A stretch of 24,808 nt of DNA. It comes from JANMMJ01 sp964543235 (GTDB lineage: Bacteria; Pseudomonadota; Alphaproteobacteria; Rhizobiales; Aestuariivirgaceae). The notes under the pieces are model-generated. The model was given only the letters and a program-made list of their open reading frames with translations. It did no database searches and had not been told where the DNA came from. Location: NCBI GenBank assembly GCA_964543235.1, contig CAZIXE010000050.1, positions 1-24,808 of the forward strand, in the 5' to 3' direction. The position numbers were made by a program, and so were the translations under genes. Shown one piece after another: positions 14,315-22,428 of this stretch. Every line of letters starts with the position of its first letter. Within the stretch, counting starts at the first letter, position 1.

Positions 14315-15436
14315 TTGTCTGACATCATGATTAACAGGAGACGACTTCTCGCGATGGCAGCGGCCGGTGTCGCGAGCATGTCAGCGCCTGCGCGCAGCGC
14401 ATCCGTCCAGTCGCTCGCTGCGATCGGCGACAGCCGCGGCATCCGCTTCGGCTCTGCACTCGGCACGCGCGGCCTCACAAACGGTGTCTATTGCCGCCTG
14501 ATCCAGAGGGAATGCGCCAGTCTCGTCTGCGAAAACGAAATGAAATGGCGGGTCGTCCGGCAGCGGGACGGGACTTACAACTTCCGTAGGGCGGACGCGA
14601 TCGTCGCGTTCGCCCGCAGGAACGGCATGTCGGTCCGTGGCCATACACTGCTGTTCCATCGGGCCCTCAACCCGCTCTGGGATGCCGCCGTGCAAAGGTC
14701 GGGCGCGGAGGCCGCCATCACAAACCACATCGGCATGACCATCGGCCATTTCGGGACCAATGTAACCTCCTGGGACGTCGTCAATGAGCCCATTGATCCG
14801 AACGGCGCACGGTCCGACCGCCTGCGGCAGTCGCCATTCCTGGCTGCGCTTGGACCGGCCTACATTGATGTCGCGTTCGAGAGAGCCCGTCAGGTGGCGC
14901 CGACCGCAGAGCTCGTCCTCAATGATTGGGTTGCACCCTATCGGCCGCCATTCTTCCGCGATCACCGCTACGCCATGCTGAGGCTGTTGGAGCGCCTGAA
15001 CCGGTCTGACGTCCCGATCGACGCATTGGGCATCCAGGCTCATCTGGTCGCCGCGCGACAGGACATCGACGTGAAGGCGTGGCAAGCGTTTCTTGACGAC
15101 GTGGCGGCTCTCGGCCTTCGCATACTGATCACTGAATTCGATGTAGCCGACTCCCGCCTCCCCCCGGAGACAACCACCCGGGACACGGTTGTTGCCGACC
15201 ATGCCCGCGAGTTCCTCGATGTCACTCTGGCAAACCTGGCCGTGACCGATCTGCTCACCTGGGGCCTGAGCGACCCATATTCGGCAGTGCGGCTCAATCA
15301 CAAGCGAGCCGATGGCCTCGCCAATCGCTCCCTGCCTTACGACGAGAACAATCAGCCAAAGCCCCTGCGCAGTGCCATCGCGGCGGCTCTCGCTGCTGCC
15401 CCGGTTCGATCGAATAGAACAAAGGAGCCCGCATGA
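14315..15436 (+). CDS. Tat-exported GH10 glycoside hydrolase (endo-beta-1,4-xylanase family)
   Basis: A 373-residue GH10 enzyme. I choose TTG at 14315 because GGGAGGG lies about 7 nt before it; the ATG at 14327 has no site at the right distance. The N-terminus has a twin-arginine signal (INRRRLLAMAAAGVAS, cleavage probably after PARSA), so it is exported folded to the periplasm. Catalytic residues are visible: acid/base Glu158 in TSWDVVNEP and nucleophile Glu274 in LITEFDV. NEMKW and RGHTLLFH are also typical of GH10. The family cuts beta-1,4-xylan-like chains; here it may trim or release the EPS. It starts a tight operon: its stop overlaps the next start by 4 bp (ATGA). Confidence 0.92.
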   Translation: MSDIMINRRRLLAMAAAGVASMSAPARSASVQSLAAIGDSRGIRFGSALGTRGLTNGVYCRLIQRECASLVCENEMKWRVVRQRDGTYNFRRADAIVAFARRNGMSVRGHTLLFHRALNPLWDAAVQRSGAEAAITNHIGMTIGHFGTNVTSWDVVNEPIDPNGARSDRLRQSPFLAALGPAYIDVAFERARQVAPTAELVLNDWVAPYRPPFFRDHRYAMLRLLERLNRSDVPIDALGIQAHLVAARQDIDVKAWQAFLDDVAALGLRILITEFDVADSRLPPETTTRDTVVADHAREFLDVTLANLAVTDLLTWGLSDPYSAVRLNHKRADGLANRSLPYDENNQPKPLRSAIAAALAAAPVRSNRTKEPA

Positions 15437-16110
15437 ATACATCGGCTGTCGCCGCACACGGTTTCCTGGACAACGTGCGGGCTGACCTCTATCGGCACTA
15501 TGAACGGTTCAGCTGGCCGTTGCTCCTGCGCGCGATACTCTTCAAGCGCACGTTCACACCCGTCTTCACGCTGCGCCTATGCCAGCTGCTAGACCGGCCT
15601 GGTCTTGTTCGGCCTCTGCACGTTCTGGCCCGCGGCCTGCATCGCTGGGCTACGGCACGGGCCGCGATTGATCTGCCCTGGCAGACATCGATCGGTCCAG
15701 GGTTTCGCATCGTTCACGGATTCGGGCTGGTTGTTAATGCCAGGGCGCGCCTGGGCAGCAACGTGACCGTCTTTCAGGGCGCTACCATTGGCCAGCGCGA
15801 CCGTTGGGAGGACGGGGCAGCGGCCTCTGACTATCCGGCGATCGGCGATGAAGTGTTTGTTGGCGCCTACGCCATGGTGCTCGGCGTGACAGTAGGACGC
15901 GGATCGACCATTGCTCCCCTATCCGTGGTCGTTGACCCTGTTGCCGACTCAGTTGTCGTGTCCGGCAATCCTGCCCGTGTCATCAGGACAGGATCCAGAC
16001 CATATGTCACGAAAACCTCGCGCGGGTTCGGGCCGGGGGCGCCGGCGCGCGCCGGCGGATCCCATCAGGAAACGATCACCCGTCAGAACCTGTCCGGACG
16101 CCGCTCATGA
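15433..16110 (+). CDS. serine acetyltransferase-like hexapeptide acyltransferase
   Basis: A 225-residue protein with an N-terminal helical part (about 1-75) and a left-handed beta-helix of hexapeptide repeats (about 80-185). It resembles CysE: the segment IGPGFRIVHGFGLVVN holds the catalytic-type His95, and SVVVSGNPARVI closes the helix. In EPS loci such proteins O- or N-acetylate a sugar with acetyl-CoA; a true CysE role in cysteine synthesis is less likely given the context. The C-terminal 40 residues are Gly/Arg-rich and not conserved-looking. AAAGGAG precedes the ATG, and the gene overlaps both neighbours by 4 bp. Confidence 0.87.
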   Translation: MNTSAVAAHGFLDNVRADLYRHYERFSWPLLLRAILFKRTFTPVFTLRLCQLLDRPGLVRPLHVLARGLHRWATARAAIDLPWQTSIGPGFRIVHGFGLVVNARARLGSNVTVFQGATIGQRDRWEDGAAASDYPAIGDEVFVGAYAMVLGVTVGRGSTIAPLSVVVDPVADSVVVSGNPARVIRTGSRPYVTKTSRGFGPGAPARAGGSHQETITRQNLSGRRS

Positions 16111-17093
16111 GACCGGCAGTTAGCGTCATAGTTCCCTTTTACAATCGTCCCACGGAAATGGCGGCAACGCTCCGCACGCTAGATGCGCAGACCCTGACGG
16201 ATTGGGAGTTGATCGTCGTCGACGATGCGTCCCACGACGATCCCTCTCAGTTGGTTGCTGAATTGCTCCCAGGCAGAAAGTGGCGGGTGATCAGACACCG
16301 CGAAAACAAAGGACCGTCTGCCGCACGTAACACCGGCATCAGTTCCGCCCGTGGGGATTTCGTCGCTTTCCTTGACTCCGACGACTACTGGCTTCCGGCA
16401 AAACTTGAGACTCAGCTAAGGGGCGTCGAGCGCGAAAGCCGGCCGGAGCAAGTTCTCAGCATGACTCGCACCCGCGTGCTGATGGGTAAGAACCATGTCC
16501 GTGAATTGCCTCGCCGACCTCCGCAGATTGACGAGGACTGTTCCGAGTTTCTGTACGTGAACCACGGCTTCGCCCAGACGAGTTCTTTCTTCCTGCATCG
16601 CGCTTCCGCCGACAGGATCAGATTTGCGGAAAGCCTGCGGCAATACGAGGACCACCTCTTCTTCTTGGCCGCGGGAGCGTCGGGAATGCGCCTCACGCTA
16701 TGCGATGAGCCGTTGACGATCTGGCGCAATGATGATCGTGACGACCGGACCGGCCGTATCGATAGCCTCGAGCGCGCCGAACGATATCTCGACACTGCGG
16801 GAAATCTGTTGACTCCCAAGGCCCGGTTGGCCTTCCGCGCCCGCTATCTTGGCAGCCTCCTTTTTCGCAAGCATCCGCTGGGAGCCCTGCGCCTGTTTCA
16901 AGAGGCCTACCGGGCTGGAGCTATCGGTTCCCGTGATCTTGTGACCCTGGCGCTGCGATGCGCGCTACCCGCGCGGCAGTACGCTGCTCTGCGGCAGGCG
17001 ATCATGGCAGGGAGTGGTTTGTGCAGAAGCGTCGGAAAGGGCAGTGCGTATGCGTTTGAATGCGGCGGAGAAACAGGCCAAACAAAGGCTTGA
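16107..17093 (+). CDS. glycosyltransferase family 2 protein
   Basis: A 328-residue GT-A enzyme that adds one sugar from a nucleotide sugar to the growing lipid-linked repeat at the cytoplasmic face. The N-terminus is classical: VSVIVPFYNRPTEMAATLRTLDAQTLTDWELIVVDDASHDD. Then come GPSAARNTGISSARGDFVAFLDSDDYW with the metal-binding DxD, and a C-terminal region with YEDHLFFLAAGASG supplying the catalytic base region. No membrane helix is evident. It overlaps the upstream gene by 4 bp and the downstream gene by 44 bp, so it is translated within the same operon. Donor and acceptor are unknown. Confidence 0.92.
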   Translation: MRPAVSVIVPFYNRPTEMAATLRTLDAQTLTDWELIVVDDASHDDPSQLVAELLPGRKWRVIRHRENKGPSAARNTGISSARGDFVAFLDSDDYWLPAKLETQLRGVERESRPEQVLSMTRTRVLMGKNHVRELPRRPPQIDEDCSEFLYVNHGFAQTSSFFLHRASADRIRFAESLRQYEDHLFFLAAGASGMRLTLCDEPLTIWRNDDRDDRTGRIDSLERAERYLDTAGNLLTPKARLAFRARYLGSLLFRKHPLGALRLFQEAYRAGAIGSRDLVTLALRCALPARQYAALRQAIMAGSGLCRSVGKGSAYAFECGGETGQTKA

Positions 17094-18978
17094 CCATGTC
17101 CTTGGCAAGTTTCTCCTGGTTAGGGGGCCATCTGAAGTCAGGGAAGTGACGCGGCGCCTCCGCGCGGTATCGCAGCCCACCACGCTCGGCTTTCTCAATG
17201 CCCATGCAGTCAATTTGTGCTGGGACGACGAAAGTGTGGCAAGAGCCTTTGCCGACTGTGATCTGCTGCTGCGTGATGGCATTGGGGCGAAGTGGCTGTG
17301 CCGGCTCATCGGTTTGCATCCGGGCGTCAACATGAACGGCACCGACTACATTCCGGCACTATTGGCGGGTTGCAGGGACCTTCCGATGGCGGTGTTTGGA
17401 ACGCGCAGTCCCCATCTCGAATCCGCGGCCCGGAAACTCAAGTCTCAGGGGTTCGATCTCGTTCATGTCGAGGACGGCTTTCAGAATGACGAGCGCTACG
17501 CCGCTCTCCTCAAGTCCCGTCCGGTGGCAATTGTCATTCTGGCCATGGGAATGCCGCGGCAGGAACAGTGTGCGGCGTATCTCAAGCAGGAACTCCGCAG
17601 TCCCTGCATCATCATCTGCGGGGGCGCCATCGTAGACTTCATCGGAGGCAAAGTCCGACGTGCCCCGCCACTCCTGAGGCACTGCGGACTTGAGTGGCTT
17701 TACCGCCTGTCATGCGAGCCGCGCAGGCTCTTCTCCCGATACATCACAGGCGGCGTGCGATTTGCGGTAAGGGCGGCACGCCTGAAAGCGTCCAACTACA
17801 CTCCCGGCCCGCTGCTGGGGTTTGCGCGCGACCTCCACCGCAATCTCAAGGAAAGGCGCGCCCTGAAGCGTTCGGGAAGGATCGTCCGCTCCGGCATCGT
17901 ACTGGTTTCACCTGGCGGACGCCATGGCGGCGGTGGCATGGGTACGGTATCGCGCACGATCGCCGAATGGTTCGAAGACACTGGCCAGGCATCATGCACG
18001 GTAATCGACCCGAGGGGAACCGGCAGCGTGGCGCTGTCGCCGGTCTATACCGCATGGGGACTGCTGCGCCTTGCTGGCCTGTGGTTGCGGGGCACGGACG
18101 TCCTTCACCTGCAGCTTTCAGAGCGCATGAGTTTCCCGCGCAAGGCGCTCTTCATGCTTGCCGGCAAGGCAATGGGAATGCGCATTGTAGTTCACCACCA
18201 TGGCGCGGAGTTCATCCCCGTCTATGAAAGCGCGAACGCACTCTACCGTAGTGTGGTCAGGCTGGTGGTGCGGGGTGCCGACACCAATATTGTCCTGGGC
18301 AAGGACTGGCTCGACTACCTCAGGCACAATGTGGGATTGGGCAGCAGCCGGGTCGAGCTCGTCTACAACTCAGTCGCCGACATTCAGCCGCAGATCGAGG
18401 CGCTCCGGCGGATCGTCCGGCAGGTACGACAGCCCATGCAGTATCTTGTGCTGGCCAATCTTTCGCCCCGCAAGGGCATCGGCGAGTTTCTGCAGGCCAT
18501 CGCGGCTCTGCATCGCGCAGGCAGGACAGTTAGTGCCGTCATTGCCGGCGGCGGCGATGTTGAACGCTACAGGAATGAGGCCGGGGCTATGGGAATCGGG
18601 GACATCTGCAGGTTCACGGGCTGGATCGGGCGCGATGACGTTCTCAACCTGATGGCTTCGAGCGATGCATTGGTGCTGCCGTCGCACCATGAAGGCCTGC
18701 CCATGTCGATCCTCGAGGCGCTATCCGCCGGTCTCCCGGTGATTGCAACGCCCGTGGGCGCAATCCCCGAAGTCCTCTCCGATGGCCTGGACTGTCTGCT
18801 TGTATCTCCAGGCGATGTGCAATCGCTTGCGGCTGCGATGAAGCTGCTCGCCGATGACGCTGCATTGCGCACCACATTGCGGCGCAGTGGCCGCGACACC
18901 TACGAGCGCATGTTTGCCGTGGAAAACTATATGCGCTCCATTTGCGACATCTACGGAATCGAAGAACTCGCCGCCTGA
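17050..18978 (+). CDS. bifunctional glycosyltransferase: WecG/TagA/CpsF (GT26) fused to GT4
   Basis: A single 642-residue chain holding two usually separate enzymes. Residues about 12-240 are a GT26 domain: TLGFLNAHAVNL, LLLRDGIGAKW with Asp76, VFGTRSPHLESAA, GMPRQE, and the C-terminal RAPPLLRHCGLEWLYRLSCEPRRLFSRY segment typical of WecG/TagA. Residues about 285-635 are a GT4 (GT-B) domain: SPGGRHGGGGMGTVSR, VVHHHGAEF, LANLSPRKGIGEFLQAIAAL, and the HEGLPMSILEAL E-x7-E nucleotide-sugar site. It probably adds two sugars in succession. GTG at 17014 is an alternative start; ATG at 17050 is better spaced from an AAGGG site. Last gene of the operon begun at 14315. Confidence 0.9.
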   Translation: MRLNAAEKQAKQRLDHVLGKFLLVRGPSEVREVTRRLRAVSQPTTLGFLNAHAVNLCWDDESVARAFADCDLLLRDGIGAKWLCRLIGLHPGVNMNGTDYIPALLAGCRDLPMAVFGTRSPHLESAARKLKSQGFDLVHVEDGFQNDERYAALLKSRPVAIVILAMGMPRQEQCAAYLKQELRSPCIIICGGAIVDFIGGKVRRAPPLLRHCGLEWLYRLSCEPRRLFSRYITGGVRFAVRAARLKASNYTPGPLLGFARDLHRNLKERRALKRSGRIVRSGIVLVSPGGRHGGGGMGTVSRTIAEWFEDTGQASCTVIDPRGTGSVALSPVYTAWGLLRLAGLWLRGTDVLHLQLSERMSFPRKALFMLAGKAMGMRIVVHHHGAEFIPVYESANALYRSVVRLVVRGADTNIVLGKDWLDYLRHNVGLGSSRVELVYNSVADIQPQIEALRRIVRQVRQPMQYLVLANLSPRKGIGEFLQAIAALHRAGRTVSAVIAGGGDVERYRNEAGAMGIGDICRFTGWIGRDDVLNLMASSDALVLPSHHEGLPMSILEALSAGLPVIATPVGAIPEVLSDGLDCLLVSPGDVQSLAAAMKLLADDAALRTTLRRSGRDTYERMFAVENYMRSICDIYGIEELAA

Positions 18979-18993
18979 GGGACGCGATGGCAG

Positions 18994-20553
18994 CTAGGGC
19001 CGGCGCACCATGCGCCGGGCCTCCGTCCAAGTCATGGCGCCGAGGTAGTGAGACGCGATTGCGTAGCATGCGACGCCTGCCGAAACCAGGCCACCCGTTG
19101 CAAGCGCTCTGAGCCAGATCGGCTGTGACTCCAGGAACACCGGTTCAACGGCAAGGAATCCGAACCACAGGCAGAGGGCCATGACAGCGCTTGCCAGGAC
19201 AATCCGCGGAAGGCGCCGCTTGAGCCGTCCATCCGGGGCATAGTGCCCTCGCTGGATCAGGATGAAGGCAAGCAGGCCGGTATTGACCCAGGCGGCGAGA
19301 GCATTCGCGAGCGCGAGCCCGATATGACCAAGATAATGGGGCAGGGTAAGGCTGCCCAGGATGTTGAAGGCCACCGAGCAGAAGGCAACATACATCGGCC
19401 ACTTGGTATCCGATCGTGCAAAAAAGCCCGGAGAAAACACCTTGTAGAGCGTGAAGGCGGGTAGCCCGATCGCAAACGACGCCAACGCGGCCGCCGTGGC
19501 AGCGGCGTCGGCGCTCGAGAATGCGCCATGCTCGAAGAACGTGCTTGTCAGGGCAAAGGGCATCGCCGTGAGAATGGCGGTTGCAGGTAAGGTCACGAAC
19601 ATCGCGAACTCCAGCGCCCGATTCTGGTTCGCCAGCGCCCCTTCTACGTCACCCGACCGCAGGCGCCGCGCCATTTCGGGTAACAGAACGATCCCGATCG
19701 CGACCCCAATGACCCCCAGCGGTAACTGGTAGAGACGCTCGGCATAGTAGAGATACGAAACAGCGCGATCCATGCCTGTGGCGATCATCGCTGATATCAG
19801 GACATTGACCTGGGTAATGCCGCCGGCGATCAGCCCTGGCAACGCGAGCTTGAGAAGTTCCGACACATCAGGGGTAAGCCTCGGCCATCGCAGTATGAGA
19901 CCCATGCCCGCGCGCCGGCACGCGAAGGCGACAAGGAAGAACTGGAACAGCCCGGCCAGCGACATGCTCCAGATCAGGGCGTAGCCAGTGAAACTTGAAT
20001 TGCCCCAGTCCAGGGCAGCAGCCAGAGCCAGGGTGGCGATCATCACGACATTGAGAACAATCGGAGCAGCCGCGGCCGCCGCAAAACGCCTGAGACTGTT
20101 GAGCATGCCGCCCAGAACTGCCGTAAGCGTCATGAACAACAGATACGGAGCGGAGATGCGCGTATAAGCTACCGCAAGGTCAAACCGCTCCGGATCCCCG
20201 ACAAATCCCGGCGCCAGGACATGCATCAACCCTGGCATCGCCATCTGGGCCAGTGCTGTGAGGACCAGGAGGGCGGCAAACAATACGCCAAAGACATCTT
20301 CGGCCATGCCCCTGGCTGGAGCAAATCCACCGCCTTCATACCGGCGTGCGAACAACGGCACGAACGACGCATTGAAGGCGCCCTCGGCAAGCAGCGTCCT
20401 GAACAGGTGCGGCAATCGGAAGGCCATGACAAATGCCTGCGCGACTGGCCCTGTACCGATGGTCGAGGCCATCAGCACGTCGCGAATGAAACCGAGCCCA
20501 CGGCTCGTCATGGCCCAGCCGCCGACCGTGGCCGCATTCCTCAGCAGCGTCAT
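18994..20553 (-). CDS. MurJ/MviN-family lipid-linked oligosaccharide flippase
   Basis: A 519-residue polytopic membrane protein of the MurJ (MVN) family, about 14 helices, matching E. coli MurJ in length. The N-terminus (NAATVGGWAMTSRGLGFIRDVLMAS) and RLPHLFRTLLAEGAFNASFVPLF are strongly MurJ-like; QVNVLISAMIATGMDRAVSYLYYAERLYQLPLGVIGVAIGIVLLPEMAR is also diagnostic. MurJ flips lipid II for peptidoglycan. Because no other flippase (Wzx) is in this EPS locus, this copy may instead flip the EPS repeat unit, or it may be the housekeeping murJ placed here by chance. It converges on the GT26-GT4 gene with 15 bp between stops. Confidence 0.92.
   Translation of the reverse strand: MTLLRNAATVGGWAMTSRGLGFIRDVLMASTIGTGPVAQAFVMAFRLPHLFRTLLAEGAFNASFVPLFARRYEGGGFAPARGMAEDVFGVLFAALLVLTALAQMAMPGLMHVLAPGFVGDPERFDLAVAYTRISAPYLLFMTLTAVLGGMLNSLRRFAAAAAAPIVLNVVMIATLALAAALDWGNSSFTGYALIWSMSLAGLFQFFLVAFACRRAGMGLILRWPRLTPDVSELLKLALPGLIAGGITQVNVLISAMIATGMDRAVSYLYYAERLYQLPLGVIGVAIGIVLLPEMARRLRSGDVEGALANQNRALEFAMFVTLPATAILTAMPFALTSTFFEHGAFSSADAAATAAALASFAIGLPAFTLYKVFSPGFFARSDTKWPMYVAFCSVAFNILGSLTLPHYLGHIGLALANALAAWVNTGLLAFILIQRGHYAPDGRLKRRLPRIVLASAVMALCLWFGFLAVEPVFLESQPIWLRALATGGLVSAGVACYAIASHYLGAMTWTEARRMVRRP
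19000..19018. terminator. GC-rich stem-loop at convergent gene ends
   Basis: CCGGCGCA (19000-19007) and TGCGCCGG (19011-19018) form an 8-bp perfect stem with a 3-nt loop. It lies just after the GT26-GT4 stop and over the last codons of the MurJ-like gene. No T run follows on either strand, so it is only a possible transcription barrier. Confidence 0.3.
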
Positions 20554-20796
20554 CTTCCGAGATCCCGATCCCTCTTGGCTCGTTGTTCAGCCGTTTCCTG
20601 CAGCACTTTGCGATAGTTCAAGCCTTGCGGCATGCCCTCTCGGGAATCTTGCTTAATGCTGTTGGGGCCCGATCGGGCAACTGGCCGCACCTGCAATCGA
20701 AGGTCTAGCCAAGTGCGGGTTTCTGGCTTACTCACCTTCCGGCAAATCCTGCCACTCCCCTGATCCCAGTTCACTACCCCACAAATTGAGGCAATC
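20554..20796. promoter_or_regulatory. divergent region with GCCCGATCGGGC palindrome
   Basis: These 243 bp lie between the MurJ-like gene (minus) and the SIS gene (plus). They contain a perfect 12-bp palindrome GCCCGATCGGGC at 20667-20678, a candidate operator. No gene is seen here. Promoters for both directions are expected. Confidence 0.45.
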
Positions 20797-21417
20797 ATGA
20801 CGTTCCCGGACAGTAAGTTCAGCGATGCAGGCGGCTACGCCGCAGCCTATTTCGAGCGCTACATGTCCGCCGCCGCGACAGTCGACCGCGGTAAACTGGC
20901 GGCCGCGGCAAGCATCCTCACAAAGATCTATTCGGCCGGCGGCATGGTCTACGCCTGCGGCAACGGGGGCTCAGCGGCCATTTCCAACCACCTTGTCTGC
21001 GATCACTGCAAACTGGTGAAAACAGATACCGACTTGACCCCGCGCGTCGTCTCGCTAAGTGCGACGATTGAAATGATCACGGCCATCGCCAACGATATCT
21101 CCTACAGCGACGTCTTTCTTTACCAGCTGCAGACGCTGGCCAAGCCCGGCGACGCACTGATCACCATCAGTTCGTCAGGCGACTCGGAGAACATCGTACG
21201 TGCCGCGCAGTGGGCGAAACAGAATGGCCTGCCGGTAATTGCAATGACGGGATTTGCTGGTGGACGCTCCGCGGAGATCGCCGATGTCAATCTCCATGTC
21301 ACGGCGGATAACTACGGCGTGATCGAGGATGTGCATCAGTCGTTGATGCATATCCTTGCCCAGTATATTCGCCAGGCGCATATGGCCGAAGAGACCATAA
21401 GACAGCGCAAGTTCTGA
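20797..21417 (+). CDS. SIS-domain phosphosugar isomerase, GmhA-like
   Basis: A 206-residue single-SIS protein. The region AGGMVYACGNGGSAAISNHLVCDHCK is the phosphosugar-binding loop; ITISSSGDSENIVRAAQWAKQNG is the second. EDVHQSLMHILAQYI near the C-terminus carries the Glu/His/Gln residues used by GmhA for ring opening and isomerisation. GmhA turns sedoheptulose 7-phosphate into heptose 7-phosphate for LPS or EPS. Here the other heptose genes (hldA, gmhB, hldC/E) are not in the window, so the substrate could be another ketose phosphate. TGAGG lies about 6 nt before the ATG. It converges with the dehydrogenase gene 30 bp away. Confidence 0.88.
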   Translation: MTFPDSKFSDAGGYAAAYFERYMSAAATVDRGKLAAAASILTKIYSAGGMVYACGNGGSAAISNHLVCDHCKLVKTDTDLTPRVVSLSATIEMITAIANDISYSDVFLYQLQTLAKPGDALITISSSGDSENIVRAAQWAKQNGLPVIAMTGFAGGRSAEIADVNLHVTADNYGVIEDVHQSLMHILAQYIRQAHMAEETIRQRKF

Positions 21418-21447
21418 GCGTGTAAGCGCTACAATCTCGAAAGATCG

Positions 21448-22389
21448 CTAAGCGACATCCGGTACGGCATTGCGATCGAGGCCGTCGATCGCTGCGCGTC
21501 CCATGGCAATGATCGCTTCTTCTGCACTGCCGCCGAGATGCGGTGTCGCCAGGACGTTGGGAAGTCTGAGCAGTTCGATATCCTGAGGCGGCTCGCAGGC
21601 AAAGACATCGAGGCCGGCACCTGCCAGCCGCCCGTCCTTTAGCATGGCTTTCAGCGCGGTCTCGTCGACCAGGCCGCCCCGTGCGAGGTTGATCAGCAGG
21701 GCATCCGGCCTCATCAGCGCCAGCTTCTGCGCGTTGAGCATGTTGCGTGTCGACTTGTCGAGGGGCACGTGGAGGCTGACGATATCCGAGCGGCCAAGGA
21801 GTTCCTCGAGACCGACAGCCTCGATCCCATGAGCCGCGTAGAACTCCGGGAAATCCAGAATGTCGTGCGCCATGATCTTGCAGCCAAACGGCCTGAGCAG
21901 CGTGGCGAGATCCTTGCCGACATGGCCGCATCCGATGATGCCGACCGTGCGGTCGGAGAGTTGCCGGCCCTTCCGGTTCTTCCACATTCCTTCGCGGACC
22001 TCCTGGTGCGCCAGGGGCACATGCCGCAGCAATGAAATCATGAACGCAATCGCGAGTTCGGAGACCGAACGCCGGTTAACACCACCGGTCCAGCCAAAAC
22101 GAATGCCCCGTTTCGCCAGAGCTGCAAGATCGATCATGTCGATGCCGACCCCGTACTTGCTGATGACCTCCAGTTCCGGTAGGCCCGAGAGAACAGCCTC
22201 GTCGATGGTCTCGAGGGCTGTGATGAGTTTCCGCCGGCCCTTGGCGAATGCGACGAGCGATTGTCCCGACAGCGAACTGCCTTCATCATTGAATCGGACG
22301 TCTGAATAACGTTCAAGCAGCTCGGCGCGGAGCACGGGGTGAACAGAGAATGACCGCGAAGCTACGGCGATGGGGGTGTTGTTCTTCAT
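21448..22389 (-). CDS. D-isomer-specific 2-hydroxyacid dehydrogenase
   Basis: A 313-residue NAD(P)-dependent enzyme that interconverts a D-2-hydroxy acid and a 2-keto acid. The Rossmann loop is GIIGCGHVGKDLA (G153-x-G155-x-x-G158). The catalytic triad is visible: Arg237 in NLARGGLVDE, Glu266 in DVFACEPP and His284 in ATPHLGGS. It resembles the short phosphoglycerate dehydrogenase-like group but lacks the C-terminal ACT domain of SerA, so it is not clearly serine synthesis. It starts 39 bp after the aldolase stop on the same strand, suggesting an operon in which the aldolase makes or consumes the keto acid that this enzyme reduces or forms. Confidence 0.9.
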   Translation of the reverse strand: MKNNTPIAVASRSFSVHPVLRAELLERYSDVRFNDEGSSLSGQSLVAFAKGRRKLITALETIDEAVLSGLPELEVISKYGVGIDMIDLAALAKRGIRFGWTGGVNRRSVSELAIAFMISLLRHVPLAHQEVREGMWKNRKGRQLSDRTVGIIGCGHVGKDLATLLRPFGCKIMAHDILDFPEFYAAHGIEAVGLEELLGRSDIVSLHVPLDKSTRNMLNAQKLALMRPDALLINLARGGLVDETALKAMLKDGRLAGAGLDVFACEPPQDIELLRLPNVLATPHLGGSAEEAIIAMGRAAIDGLDRNAVPDVA

Positions 22390-22428
22390 GGAACGTGGCG
22401 GTGCGCAGACCGGCAGTCGACCTTGGTT

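Noticed and set aside
12649..14322. A 557-codon open frame on the plus strand
   Set aside because: Antisense to the Wzy-like polymerase gene. Its translation is hydrophilic, rich in His/Gln/Arg and shows no family pattern, while the opposite strand has membrane helices and Wzy_C motifs.
14381..15457. A 358-codon open frame on the minus strand
   Set aside because: Antisense to the GH10 gene, whose catalytic motifs are intact; no domain seen in the opposite frame.
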